DNA of 64,000 nucleotides from Caldilineaceae bacterium (GTDB lineage Bacteria > Chloroflexota > Anaerolineae > Caldilineales > Caldilineaceae): positions 11,180 to 75,179 of the forward strand of contig JAPKMW010000049.1 of the NCBI GenBank assembly GCA_026645575.1. The letters are read 5' to 3'. Under the pieces are notes generated by a model. That model worked only from the letters and a program-made list of their open reading frames with translations, made no database searches and had not been told where the DNA came from. Below, one piece after another: positions 10,131 through 19,414 of this stretch; positions within the stretch are counted from its first letter, which is position 1; every line of letters starts with the position of its first letter. Made by a program: the position numbers and the translations under genes.

Positions 10131-11791
10131 CTGCGACGCTCCCAGAAACGGCGGTAGAGATCGGTGCCGATAAAGAGCAGGAACCCGCCGAGAACGGTTG
10201 GAATCAAGATTTGATAGAACAGATTGACCCAGTAGACCAACGGATTATGTTCCGGCGAGGGACGGAAATGGCTCGTCCACGAATCGGGGAAATTGGCGCT
10301 GGCGTCCGGGTGGCACTGGCGACAGGTGGTGAGCAGGTTATCCTTGATCACCTGGGAATGTTCATCGGTCGCCGGCAAGATATTGTGAACGCCATGACAG
10401 TCATAACAGACCGCCTTATTGGTCTCCTGGTCGGGCGACTGTTGCTCAAAGAGCGTCACCGTCGTGCCATGAAAATCAGCGACGTAGGTGTCAAAGACTT
10501 CGGTTGAAATGTTGTATTTCCCCATTAATTCCTGATCGGCATGGCAATCGCCACAAAGGGCGGGCGAACTGAGCCGAAAGGCTGCCGTGGTTGGATCGCC
10601 AATGTCATGCACACCGTGACAATCGGTGCAGACCGGCACATCGGCGTTCTGTTCACCAATCAAGGCTGCGCCATGAACGCTCTGGCTGTACTGTTCGTTG
10701 ATCTCGCCGTGACAGTTGCCGCAGGTTTGTGAAATCCGGTCACGCGGTTCGCTGGGATTGTGGATAGCGTGGTTGCCGTGACAGTCAAAGCAGGTGGCCG
10801 CCGCCAACTCACCTTCTTCCTGTTTTACACCATGAATGCCGTCGTGCTGGCGTTGATAGATCTCCTGATGGCAATCTTTGCAGATTGTTTCCATGGCCAA
10901 CGTCATATCGCGGCGGGTGTCGCTGGTCATTTCCGGGTGGGGGAAGCCGTTTTGTTGTTGATCCTTGTGACAATCGGTGCATTGCAGCGGCGTATATTGA
11001 CGCCCCTGAATCTCACGATAGCCATGCACGGATTCATCAATCACGCCAGCATTGACATGGAGATCAACCTGATCGCCGGAAGATAGCGTCAGTTGACTCT
11101 TTAGGATGTTGTGACAGGTGGCGCATTGTTGATTGGCCGTCGCCCGCTGGTCGCCATGACAGGTGAGACAGCTCTGCTCCGGCCCCAGATTGGCAACAAT
11201 CTCCTCATGGGTTGCCGCCACTTTAGGGTCGTCAAAAGTTTGATGACAACCCTGACATGTCCCTACGGGATCAGCTTTCATATCCGCCACTGGTTTTGCG
11301 TCATGTCCGCCGTGACAGTCGGTACAGCCGGGCAGGTTGGCTTTGTCAGTCGCCTGGAGATGTCCAGGATTGTGCAAGACCGCAGGCGCATGGCACTGCT
11401 CACAGTTCTGTTCAATCTCCGTCACAAAGGCTGCCAGATCCTGCACCGGGCTGGGTTCGTGTGGGTAGAGATAGCGTTGTTTGCTCTGGTGGCAAGCGGT
11501 GCAGGAGAGCGCGCCGTCGGCATGTTGGCCGTGAACCGATTGGGCCAGCACGGTCAGGTCAATCCCCAAGTTGAGGCTTTCCCCCGACGGTAATGCAAGC
11601 GTCTCTTCTTTGTCACCATGACAGAGCCGACAGGCCGCATCCGGCGGCGTGACATCCTGGGCATAGGCCACGGCGGCGCGCCCAAGCAAGAACGCCGCCA
11701 GCGCCAAGAGCAGGCTAAAGAGAATTTTATAGTGCAGGTATGTTATCCATCGTTGCTCAGTCCACGCCATACGCATTTCCATCATAAGCAT
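10127..11791 (-). CDS. membrane-anchored 15-heme cytochrome c
   Basis: A 554-residue protein with an N-terminal signal or anchor (about 20-45, AYAQ), fifteen CXXCH motifs between about residues 54 and 500, and a C-terminal membrane helix (about 525-545) followed by a basic stop-transfer tail (YRRFWERRR). Recurrent CTDCHG.H and CFDCHGNH motifs place it among NrfB/doubled-CXXCH-like multiheme proteins. Known anchored cytochromes of this kind relay electrons from a membrane partner. The partner here is probably the overlapping cytochrome b gene. Several Met codons occur near the start (MLMMEMRMAW) and none has a convincing ribosome-binding site. Confidence 0.9.
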   Translation of the reverse strand: MLMMEMRMAWTEQRWITYLHYKILFSLLLALAAFLLGRAAVAYAQDVTPPDAACRLCHGDKEETLALPSGESLNLGIDLTVLAQSVHGQHADGALSCTACHQSKQRYLYPHEPSPVQDLAAFVTEIEQNCEQCHAPAVLHNPGHLQATDKANLPGCTDCHGGHDAKPVADMKADPVGTCQGCHQTFDDPKVAATHEEIVANLGPEQSCLTCHGDQRATANQQCATCHNILKSQLTLSSGDQVDLHVNAGVIDESVHGYREIQGRQYTPLQCTDCHKDQQQNGFPHPEMTSDTRRDMTLAMETICKDCHQEIYQRQHDGIHGVKQEEGELAAATCFDCHGNHAIHNPSEPRDRISQTCGNCHGEINEQYSQSVHGAALIGEQNADVPVCTDCHGVHDIGDPTTAAFRLSSPALCGDCHADQELMGKYNISTEVFDTYVADFHGTTVTLFEQQSPDQETNKAVCYDCHGVHNILPATDEHSQVIKDNLLTTCRQCHPDASANFPDSWTSHFRPSPEHNPLVYWVNLFYQILIPTVLGGFLLFIGTDLYRRFWERRR

Positions 11792-11861
11792 CTAGCCAGT
11801 CAATCTGACAACTCGTCCACGAAATTTTACTAGATTTCCCCAACCGATGTTTGTGCTTTTA

Positions 11862-11933
11862 TCCCGTAGGGATGGTTGAGTTTAGGGCTGAAAATGAGAA
11901 TACCCTTCTCTAAACTCAACCGTCCCTACGGGA
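11862..11933. repeat. inverted repeat between cytochrome genes
   Basis: Arms 11862-11884 and 11911-11933 (TCCCGTAGGGATGGTTGAG against CTCAACCGTCCCTACGGGA) form a strong hairpin with one mismatch or wobble. It is a second copy of the element at 2505-2588. Its place between two same-strand genes suggests partial termination or mRNA processing within the cytochrome region. Confidence 0.8.
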
Positions 11934-11966
11934 CGAGCTTACCAATCACACCTAGCGAACAGAACA

Positions 11967-13643
11967 CTACGATTCCGCCGCCCCAGTATTGATCCATTCA
12001 ATCATCCATTCCAGTTCGCGCGGGGCCAGACTGTTGGGATGGCCCTGGCGTTGCAGTTGAATCAAGAGACTTTCCTCGGCATTGCCCACGACAATCGCCG
12101 GCCCTAGATTGCCGCCGGCTATCAAACCCTGGTAGCTATCGAGATAAAGCCCCGCCGTCCCACCGTGACAGGCCACACAGCGCGCCGCCAGGATCGGGCC
12201 AACCAAGTCATTCCAGGTCAGTTTGGCTTCGGGGTAGGTAGGCAACGACTCGGCCAGGACATTGGTTAATTCGATAATCCCCGTCGCATCCAGACCGGCG
12301 AATTTCCAGTCGGTGGCATGACAGGCGCTGTTGGCGCAGAAGCTGCTATCATCGCTGCCACCAGCATTGGTGACGGTGTGACAGCCTTCGCAGGTGCCGT
12401 CAAACTCAAAGCGGTGACGGGCGATCCAGTTGGTGTCCACATGGGTTTCCGGTTGGAAGGCTTCGCTCAATGCCACCACGGGCGTCGAGCCGTCAGCCGG
12501 GTTTTTGACCGGAATCGAGTGGCAGAGATTGCACTCGATACGAATGCTCTCCTGCTTTTCATTGATATGTTTGCCATCATGACAACGGAAACAGCCCGCC
12601 CACTCGTTGTGCCCCAGGTTGTCGGGGTGGGTGGTCCAACTGGCATCCATAGTGGGGAAGACCATCCGTTGATAGAGATCGCTCAATGCTTGCACTGCCC
12701 CATCCACCTCGGCGCCATGTTCGGCATAATAGTCAGCCCAGTTGACAGCGTAGTAATCGGTGAGGCCGTTGATGGCTTTGAGCGCCTCGTCCATGTTGGG
12801 GTACTGCCGCTCCATCACTGCCACGGCATTCTGCTTGAAATAGGGGATGGCCGGCGAGACAACATTGCGCGCCATGGCGTCGTCAAGGGCATCATTCGGC
12901 GAGACAAATTTATGTGAGATGCGGTTGTGACAGGTCATGCAATCAACCGTCTTCATGCGCTCTTGATTGGTTTCAACAAAATCAGCGGGTAGTTCCGTTT
13001 CAATATCGGTGAAGACTTCGGTTTCCCCGCTGCCGGCATAGGTCACACGCACCCACGGAATTTCCTGGTCAATGTGGGGTTCGTCGGTGGCAATGTATTC
13101 GACTTTATTTTCAATGTGCCAATGGATACCTTTACCGCGCCCTTCGCGTTCGGTGCCGCCACCGGTTTTGAAGAAGAGATGAATTTCCGACAGTTCGTTA
13201 TTCTTGGCCGCATCAAAGGTGGTGAGCGTGGTCAAGCTGTTCGGTGAAAACTTTTCCGGGTTATGACAACGTTCACAGACCTGGCTGGCTGGGCGCAGTT
13301 TCTTAGAATAGATCGGCACTTCATAATCGGCGCCGACAAAGCGGATGACGTGGGTGATGTCCTGCGCTTTGCGCGTAAATTGTTCAGCAATGGTGGCGCG
13401 GCCAATATGGCACTCGACACATTTAACATTGGCATGGGGTGAGGCCAGGTAAGAAAGGTATTCCGGCGGCATGGTATGACAAGCCGTACCGCAAAATTCC
13501 GAGCGGTTGGTATATTCCCACCCGGCGCCGGCCACGGCAAAGGTCAACAAGCCGGCAAAGACCAACACGCCATAGGGCATCAGCCGTTTGCCGAGCGAGG
13601 CGGTGCGTTCTGGTGTGATAAAACGGTTAAATCGCTCAAGCAT
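11967..13643 (-). CDS. NapC/NirT-type multiheme cytochrome c with two atypical heme sites
   Basis: A 558-residue protein with an N-terminal membrane helix (about 22-42) followed at once by the NapC/NirT opening (FCGTACHTMPPEYLSYLASPH), typical of quinol-oxidising membrane cytochromes. Seven sites are canonical CXXCH (CVECH, CERCH, CMTCH, CFRCH, CNLCH, CEGCH and CVACH). Two are stretched: CGTACH (three residues between the cysteines, about residue 51) and CANSACH (four, about 439). The C-terminal 80 residues around CVACHGG resemble a small cytochrome domain of the PSCyt1 type. Its start overlaps the end of the 13-heme gene by eight bases. A role as quinol dehydrogenase feeding the multiheme proteins is inferred from family and context. 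Confidence 0.88.
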   Translation of the reverse strand: MLERFNRFITPERTASLGKRLMPYGVLVFAGLLTFAVAGAGWEYTNRSEFCGTACHTMPPEYLSYLASPHANVKCVECHIGRATIAEQFTRKAQDITHVIRFVGADYEVPIYSKKLRPASQVCERCHNPEKFSPNSLTTLTTFDAAKNNELSEIHLFFKTGGGTEREGRGKGIHWHIENKVEYIATDEPHIDQEIPWVRVTYAGSGETEVFTDIETELPADFVETNQERMKTVDCMTCHNRISHKFVSPNDALDDAMARNVVSPAIPYFKQNAVAVMERQYPNMDEALKAINGLTDYYAVNWADYYAEHGAEVDGAVQALSDLYQRMVFPTMDASWTTHPDNLGHNEWAGCFRCHDGKHINEKQESIRIECNLCHSIPVKNPADGSTPVVALSEAFQPETHVDTNWIARHRFEFDGTCEGCHTVTNAGGSDDSSFCANSACHATDWKFAGLDATGIIELTNVLAESLPTYPEAKLTWNDLVGPILAARCVACHGGTAGLYLDSYQGLIAGGNLGPAIVVGNAEESLLIQLQRQGHPNSLAPRELEWMIEWINTGAAES

Positions 13644-15486
13644 GCCGCTTTCTCCTTGCCCGTAGTTGATAAATGGTAAAGCCCACCGCGCTCACAGCCG
13701 CCAGACCAAAGAGTACAAAGATCGTATTACGCAGCCAACGTCCGGTCTCGACCTGTAGTAGTTCCACAGGTTGCCCCACCGAAGGCAGTGGTGTCGGCGG
13801 CGGGGGCGAGGTTGGCGTTGGGCCGGCGCCAAAGAAAGCAGCGGAATTGGGGGTGAAGAACTTGTCGGCGTAGGCAATGGTCTGGAGCGCCCAAGCCGGA
13901 TCTTCGCCATAGCCGTTATGACATTGGTTACAGGCATTGGGCATTAGCGCCATGCCGCCATGATCCAGGCTCAACTGGGGGTCAGGTTGCTGGAATGAGT
14001 GATTATGCAGATCAAAGTCCACGGCGCTCGTCGCAAACTTTGGCATGTGACAGTCGGTGCAAAGAAAGTCCCGCTTGGTAATCGCCTGCTCGTGATAGGG
14101 CATGTGATGGACAATGCGCTGTTGCTCGCGCTCATTGTGGCATTGCAAACAGAGGTCGTTGAGCGGTTGCCGTAATTGTGCTGCTGCCGCGCCGCTGTCA
14201 TGCACGGCATGACAGGTGGTGCAACGCACTTTGTCCGATTGCATCATCGTACTGCCCAATTGCCAATCCATGTACTGTTGATGGTTGTACTTGGCGCTGC
14301 CGTCCGGCCAGAACGCCGTACTATTGTTGGCCAGGGTGAAGTGATCCGCCAGGTTGTTGCCAGGGCGATAGGTGGTCGGGAAGGGCAAGCCATCCGGCGA
14401 AGCGCCGCGGCTATGACAGGCGCCGCATACCTGATCGTCATTGCCCGTAAAGGGCGTGACCTTTTCCGGGTCGGCAATGTGCGCTTCCGATGGGCCGTGG
14501 CAATTTTCACAGCCGACACCAAATTCGGTGAACTCCCAGCGGGCACTCTCTAAGCCAGTGACATGACAGCCACTACACGCTTGTCGCCACTCAGTTCCGG
14601 CTTGCAAATCAGGATGATCGTTGGCAACCCATGCGTTGGTCGCCACATTCCACTGCGCCGGCAACAGCTCAAAATTTCCTTCCACCGTGCGGGTGATGTA
14701 CTGCTGCCGCCAGCGGCTGCCAATCACATAGGCGACCTGTTCGATGGGGAAGGTCAAATCGCTGTCCGTTTGGCCAAAATCACCGACAATGGCGCCGAGG
14801 TCAACGGTTGCATCTTTGATAATGTTGGCGTGTAACGTTTCGCGCCAGGTAAGATAAATATCAGCATGGCAGCCCAAACAGCGGTCGCTGCCGGCGTAAC
14901 CGGTGGCCCCTTCCCCATGTCCCTGCCGTGGTTTCAGCAAATCTGCCGCCCAGCTTTCGGCCTGGTCAGTATGACAGGCGATACAGTTGGCCGGCATTTG
15001 TTGGGCAATAGCGGTTAATGGTGCGACATTATGGCTGCCATGACAGCCGACACAGGTGGGCAGCGGCGCTGCCGGGTCGATCGGCGCTTCTTCGTGGAAG
15101 GGGTTGTGAGGGTAGTGGCAGCTTTCACAGCTTTGAGCCGCCGCCACGGTATAGTCATGGCGGGTGGGCGCTGTCTGCTCGGCATGAGGATAGCGATAGC
15201 GCCGGTCGCCCGTGTGACAGTCGGTGCAGGTGACAGCCGTGGCGCCGCGGTAGCTGTGTGCCGAATTGTCAATTTGTTCCAGTTCTACCAATAGCGGCAG
15301 CAGTTCACCCGATGGCAAGGTGAGTGACCGTTGGTTGTCGCCATGACAGCCCCGACAAGGCAAATTGGGGGGAACTTGCGCCAATGCCGGACGCGCCCAG
15401 AAGAGGCAGATCCCGACAATAAACACAAAAATGATCGACGAAAACGACAGCCATGACGTGCGTAACATCCCTAACATTGGTCGCAT
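13636..15486 (-). CDS. membrane-anchored 13-heme cytochrome c (c554-like)
   Basis: A 616-residue protein with a signal peptide (cleavage near ALAQ, about 36), thirteen CXXCH motifs between about 43 and 520, a Pro/Thr linker (PTPTSPPPPTP) and a C-terminal membrane helix (about 585-605) with a basic end. The middle (about 190-350) has the order CLGCHADIYLTW, AYVIGSRWRQQY, CSGCHVTGLE, GVGCENCHGPSEAH and CGACHSRG, the pattern of cytochrome c554-like multiheme proteins. The same order appears in the collagen-tailed cytochrome next door. The gene is coupled to the NapC-type gene by an eight-base overlap. Electron transport is certain in outline; the terminal acceptor is unknown. Confidence 0.9.
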   Translation of the reverse strand: MRPMLGMLRTSWLSFSSIIFVFIVGICLFWARPALAQVPPNLPCRGCHGDNQRSLTLPSGELLPLLVELEQIDNSAHSYRGATAVTCTDCHTGDRRYRYPHAEQTAPTRHDYTVAAAQSCESCHYPHNPFHEEAPIDPAAPLPTCVGCHGSHNVAPLTAIAQQMPANCIACHTDQAESWAADLLKPRQGHGEGATGYAGSDRCLGCHADIYLTWRETLHANIIKDATVDLGAIVGDFGQTDSDLTFPIEQVAYVIGSRWRQQYITRTVEGNFELLPAQWNVATNAWVANDHPDLQAGTEWRQACSGCHVTGLESARWEFTEFGVGCENCHGPSEAHIADPEKVTPFTGNDDQVCGACHSRGASPDGLPFPTTYRPGNNLADHFTLANNSTAFWPDGSAKYNHQQYMDWQLGSTMMQSDKVRCTTCHAVHDSGAAAAQLRQPLNDLCLQCHNEREQQRIVHHMPYHEQAITKRDFLCTDCHMPKFATSAVDFDLHNHSFQQPDPQLSLDHGGMALMPNACNQCHNGYGEDPAWALQTIAYADKFFTPNSAAFFGAGPTPTSPPPPTPLPSVGQPVELLQVETGRWLRNTIFVLFGLAAVSAVGFTIYQLRARRKRHA

Positions 15487-15499
15487 CCGTTCAGTAACT

Positions 15500-15570
15500 G
15501 AGAGATTGAGAGATTGAGGGACTAAGAGATTGGTAATTTAATCTCTCAATCCCTTAATCTCTCAATCTCT
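15500..15570. repeat. inverted repeat, GAGAGATTGAGAGATT family
   Basis: The left arm (15500-15531) is a tandem of AGAGATTGAG units. The right arm (15540-15570) is its reverse complement with small changes, so the spacer between the 8-heme and 13-heme genes forms one long hairpin. The same words occur at 61941-62013. Confidence 0.85.
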
Positions 15571-15593
15571 TCTTATCTCATTCGTGGCAAATC

Positions 15594-16841
15594 CTACCGC
15601 TTTTTCTTGAGCGTGCCGGCTAGTTCACGGTCGTGATAGCCAATGGCGGCTTGCTGTAACTCCTCGTCACTCAGGTCGGGTGCGCGTCCATCAGGATAGT
15701 GACAACCGCGACAGGCAAAGTTCAGGCTGATGTAGGGCAGGGCAAAGGCGCCCTCTTTATCAAATTGGGCGGTGGCATAGGGATTGATCGCCATCAAATG
15801 GGTGCGCACATCCCCCGTAAAGCGGGTGGGATCACCCACAGCGCTCACGGTTACCAGCGGCATGTGACAGTCAACGCACTTGGCGTGGCGACGGTCGTTG
15901 ATCTTCTGGAATTGTTCTTTTTCAAAGTGACAATTTTCGCACTCGGTCTTGACCGCCAGCCCTTTGGCATACTTCACCGTCTTGTGAGGATTGTGACAGT
16001 CTACACAGTCCATCACGCGCTTCTTGGACTCAAATAGCTCTTCATACTGCTCATGATGTTGGATGAAACCATTCTCAGCGTCGATCTGCGTTACCTCATC
16101 GCGGCGGTGGCATGATCCACACAACTCGGCATCGCGATTGATTGGCATGGCGACCAGATAGGGGTCATTGACATGGCTGCTGCCCGGCCCATGACACTCT
16201 TCACAACCGATGCCATCTTCCGTCCACGTTCCGACGAGGCCGGTCAGGCCATTCTGGTTGCCCTGTGGCACATAACCACTGGTGTGACAAGAACCGCAAT
16301 CAAAGCTGACTTGTTCGCCAGCATGGTAGGCCACCCAGTCGTCGCCCATGTCCAGCGTTTTGTTGCGCAGGTTGTATTGGGTCTTGGCTTCGGCGTCGCC
16401 GGTGATCAGATAGCCTTGTTGATCAACAAAGCGCGCCTTCCAACCATAACCGCCAACCACATAGAGAATATCAGCCCAGGTGTAACCGGCCGGCGGATCG
16501 GGCAATTTGGAGAAGGGCAGATCCGGCGCCTTGCCATCGACAATTTTGGTCAAGGCGTGGCGGTGCCCAGTCTCCAGGAATGTTGTATACAGATCTTCGT
16601 GACATTCCTGACAGGCACCTGAGCCGACATAGGTGGCGGGGCGATAATCGAGGCCCGCCGCGCCTTCGGGGCCAGCAGGGCCTTGTGGGCCGGCGGGGCC
16701 TTCCGGGCCAACCGGGCCAGGAGGGCCGGCAGGGCCAGGATCACCAACGGGGCCAGGCGGCCCAGCTTGCGCCATGGTGGCACAGCCCGCAAGCAAAATG
16801 ACAACAACACCGAGAAGCAGAACCGAGAAAAGCGCTTTCAC
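15594..16841 (-). CDS. octaheme cytochrome c lipoprotein with collagen-like stalk
   Basis: A 415-residue lipoprotein. The lipobox LAGC puts the lipidated cysteine at residue 20. Residues 27-62 are twelve uninterrupted Gly-X-Y triplets, most with Pro at X, as in bacterial collagen-like proteins. Residues about 66-400 form a c554-like cytochrome domain with eight CXXCH motifs (CQECH, CGSCH, CEECH, CGSCH, CVDCH, CENCH, CVDCH and CRGCH) in the same order as the middle of the 13-heme protein. Collagen-like tracts usually form trimers, so a trimer of octaheme heads on a short rod about 10 nm long, fixed in the membrane by lipid, is the straightforward prediction. GGGGGAGG lies just before the ATG. 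Confidence 0.9.
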   Translation of the reverse strand: MKALFSVLLLGVVVILLAGCATMAQAGPPGPVGDPGPAGPPGPVGPEGPAGPQGPAGPEGAAGLDYRPATYVGSGACQECHEDLYTTFLETGHRHALTKIVDGKAPDLPFSKLPDPPAGYTWADILYVVGGYGWKARFVDQQGYLITGDAEAKTQYNLRNKTLDMGDDWVAYHAGEQVSFDCGSCHTSGYVPQGNQNGLTGLVGTWTEDGIGCEECHGPGSSHVNDPYLVAMPINRDAELCGSCHRRDEVTQIDAENGFIQHHEQYEELFESKKRVMDCVDCHNPHKTVKYAKGLAVKTECENCHFEKEQFQKINDRRHAKCVDCHMPLVTVSAVGDPTRFTGDVRTHLMAINPYATAQFDKEGAFALPYISLNFACRGCHYPDGRAPDLSDEELQQAAIGYHDRELAGTLKKKR

Positions 16842-17003
16842 AGCCTCCCCCTCTCAAGAAAGCATCAGGATGATTAGATAAGTAGCATGATGAGAGAATC
16901 TTCTGCTAGAAGCATATAGAGGGTAGGCTATTTACGCACTAGTCAGGTGGCTAGGTTATTGGTAGGCAGTAGAGGGGTTGTAGGACAGCAGTTTGGGGTG
17001 CGG

Positions 17004-17075
17004 TAGCGTGTGCATGGCACTGACCAGTAGTCGAAAGGAGGAACAAATCGGTCTTGGTCAGCGCCACACACGCTA
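17004..17075 (-). terminator. imperfect long hairpin after the diheme gene
   Basis: Arms 17004-17026 (TAGCGTGTGCATGGCACTGA) and 17055-17075 are complementary with a few mismatches, starting about ten bases after the stop of the diheme cytochrome gene. No T-run follows, so it may be a processing or pausing hairpin. Confidence 0.45.
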
Positions 17076-17083
17076 GTCCAAAA

Positions 17084-19009
17084 TCAGGATCGAGTACGTT
17101 TGTCAGTCTGTTGTTGCGCCAGTAGATTGGTGACATAGAGCAACTGTGCTTTCAGTTGTGCCCGTTCCCGCTGCCAGGCGGCGTCACCAAGATCCTGAAT
17201 AGCATGTTGATCATCCAGGTGGGCAATGCGGCCAATGAGGTCATCGCGTTGAATATGCAGATCTTGCAGGCGATCTTGTCCCCCGGCCCGCCGTTGCTGC
17301 ATCGACCATACGGCCACACCTATCAGGGCAACCACCACAAAAATTCCCATGCTCCACGGCGCCCACGGGGTCAGGGGCGGCACGACGGCAGTGCTGGTCG
17401 GTGCGCCGGCTTGTTGCGCGCCATCGCTTTGCGCAGCCGCACGCGGGTCAGCATCACCGGGTTGTAGGAGGCCAGCCAGTTGCACGGTCACTTCGGTCGG
17501 GGCCGTCCCTTCCGGTTGCCAGAGTTGATAGGTCTGTCCTTGCAAGGTTTCCCGGCTGGCAAGGGTAAAGCCGGGGATCTCGACCTGAAGTTGCGGCAAC
17601 TCGGCCACCAGGATAGTCATTTGGTCAATCGGATAGAGGAAGGCTTGTTGGAAATTATACGAACCGCCTTCATGGGGCAGGAAGTAGCGCATAATGATCT
17701 GACGGGCGCCCTGTCCTGGCACCACCGGTGTTGTGTCGTAGACCAGATCGCCCACTTGCTGGAAGCGCCCACCCAGTTCGCCATTCTCAAAGGTCAGTTC
17801 CTGGGCGTCAGCCGGCACGCGCAAGGCGACCGTGCCGATCTGCTCCGTCCCTGTGATCGGCTTGCCGATAAAGGTGCGATCACCGGTGTTGTTAAAACTC
17901 AAAACTTCACCGACAACCAGGGCGCCAGGCCGTGGATCAATGATCCAGTGCAACCGCTCTACGTGGAGACCAGAGCCATCATCGGTCGTCCCGTAGATAG
18001 CGACCCCCGTCTGTAACTGCGTTTGTTCCGGGGTGAATTGCAAAATTGGGCTGGTGTAACGAATGTCTTCAGCGGCGACGGAGACTAGATAGGCCAGATT
18101 GGCATCGGTACTCAACGTGGTAAAGGTGAAAACGCCCGCGCTATCAACCGTCGTAGTAAAGGTGGCTACCGGTGTAAAGTTGACATAGGCTTCCAGTGCC
18201 GCGGTCAGCCCAGCCACGGCAACCCCACCAGGCGTTCCCTGCGTCACCGTACCGGTAATCACGCCGCTGCCAGGTTCATAGGGGTTGGCCCAAGGCGGCG
18301 TATAGCTAAAGGTGCGGATGGTTTCCAGCACCTGACGTTGCTGTTCCGGCGTCCAGTCGGCGCCCAGATCAGGGTGTGCATTTTGCCAGCCCGTTTGCCA
18401 ATCGGCCTGGCTGCGCGCCATGGCATAGGTCAGATCGGTGAAATCGACCAAATCGGCAGGCGCGTCCGGCCCATCGCCGGCGCCCGTCGCGCCGTGACAA
18501 TTGGCGCAGCTTTGGGCATAGAGGTCAGCGCCGGTTGCCAGGTCACGCTGAGTGGTATGCAAACTCCAAGCATAGGCCACCACCTGCCAGATCTGGGTGT
18601 CATCCAGTTGATTTTGCCAGGGCGGCATCAACTTTTCAATGCGGCCAAATTTGGCCGTGTGAAAAAGCTGGGCCGGGCTGCGCTCCCAGACCGCCGTCGG
18701 GTCGGCAAAAGCCGTGGCTGGGCCAGGCAATTGGGCCGCAGTTGGGCCGTCACCCATGCCCTGGGCGCCATGACAAGGCGCACAATTTTCCTGGTAGATC
18801 GCCTCACCGGCCAACGCCAGCGGCGGATTGGTGGGCGGCGTCACTTGGCTGAGATCAAACTCCGGCGACGGCTCCTGGGCATAGACCGCTTGATAAGTAA
18901 CAGCCAAAAAGAGTAGAAGACTTAGGAAGGCCGCAATACCACACCACCCGTAGCTGGCGTGGGTGCGTTCCATCCGTTGGGCCAAAATCCATTGTATAGG
19001 TCGCAACAT
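17084..19009 (-). CDS. diheme cytochrome c with carboxypeptidase-regulatory-like region and membrane tail
   Basis: About 640 residues. After a signal-like helix come two class I cytochrome c domains (CAPCHGAQGMGDGP and CANCHGATGAGDGP, each with a later Met ligand candidate, for example KLMPPW). A beta-rich periplasmic region of about 350 residues follows, opening with a GVITGTVTQGTPGGVAVAG segment like carboxypeptidase regulatory-like domains. Then come a membrane helix (about 565-585) and a cytoplasmic coiled region (RDDLIGRIAHLDDQHAIQDLGDAAW) like CcmI-type proteins. The start is unclear: frames extend to 19087, GGAGG is two bases from the ATG at 19009, and a TTG at 19006 has better spacing. 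It is probably an electron shuttle at the upstream end of the cytochrome region. Confidence 0.8.
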   Translation of the reverse strand: MLRPIQWILAQRMERTHASYGWCGIAAFLSLLLFLAVTYQAVYAQEPSPEFDLSQVTPPTNPPLALAGEAIYQENCAPCHGAQGMGDGPTAAQLPGPATAFADPTAVWERSPAQLFHTAKFGRIEKLMPPWQNQLDDTQIWQVVAYAWSLHTTQRDLATGADLYAQSCANCHGATGAGDGPDAPADLVDFTDLTYAMARSQADWQTGWQNAHPDLGADWTPEQQRQVLETIRTFSYTPPWANPYEPGSGVITGTVTQGTPGGVAVAGLTAALEAYVNFTPVATFTTTVDSAGVFTFTTLSTDANLAYLVSVAAEDIRYTSPILQFTPEQTQLQTGVAIYGTTDDGSGLHVERLHWIIDPRPGALVVGEVLSFNNTGDRTFIGKPITGTEQIGTVALRVPADAQELTFENGELGGRFQQVGDLVYDTTPVVPGQGARQIIMRYFLPHEGGSYNFQQAFLYPIDQMTILVAELPQLQVEIPGFTLASRETLQGQTYQLWQPEGTAPTEVTVQLAGLLQPGDADPRAAAQSDGAQQAGAPTSTAVVPPLTPWAPWSMGIFVVVALIGVAVWSMQQRRAGGQDRLQDLHIQRDDLIGRIAHLDDQHAIQDLGDAAWQRERAQLKAQLLYVTNLLAQQQTDKRTRS

Positions 19010-19239
19010 TTCCTCCGTTAGGCTCAATGGCGCATCTTGTTTTGTCATCTTTGAGCAGTATACCACAAATGGAGAGGGGCGATGCAACTACGCGCCATTG
19101 CATCACTTATGAAGAAAGTTTCCGCGACCGATTTACGACCTTACCCCACTACCAATAATTGTAACTGCTCAGGTGCGTGACACTGGTCAGGTGTAGTTGT
19201 AGTTACCAATAATTACTGAACAGATGCAAAGCTCGGATA

Positions 19240-19295
19240 TTTGGTAAATTTTTGTCAAAAAATGGCTGGTGAGCCGGCGGCTTTTCTGCTATGCT
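19240..19295 (+). promoter_or_regulatory. tandem TTTGNNAAA boxes and -10-like TATGCT (copy A)
   Basis: TTTGGTAAA (19240-19248) and TTTGTCAAA (19251-19259) start 11 bases apart, one helical turn, and are followed 30 bases later by TATGCT (19290-19295). An element with the two boxes in swapped order and identical spacing to TATGCT lies at 24525-24580, before the other secreted-protein gene. This reads as a shared activator or repressor site plus promoter. No classical -35 hexamer is obvious (TGGTGA sits 17 bases before TATGCT). Confidence 0.5.
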
Positions 19296-19328
19296 TGACC
19301 CATGAATAGTGAAAATCGTTATTTATGC

Positions 19329-19389
19329 GTAACTCCTTCGCTCCTAGCCACACCGCTGCGGGAGGTGTGGCTAGGAGCGAAGGAGTTAC
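19329..19389. repeat. perfect 26-bp inverted repeat in 5' leader
   Basis: Arms 19329-19354 and 19364-19389 (GTAACTCCTTCGCTCCTAGC and its complement) are perfectly complementary with a nine-base loop. The hairpin lies between the putative promoter and the ribosome-binding site of the glycosidase gene, so it would head the mRNA. The remaining upstream spacer (19088-19239) holds two direct copies of ACCAATAATT. Confidence 0.9.
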
Positions 19390-19414
19390 ATTTAAGCAAA
19401 GTAAAGAGGAATCT

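Noticed and set aside
19325..19414. N-terminal extension of the glycosidase
   Set aside because: These codons are a perfect inverted repeat and would place residues before a normal signal peptide.
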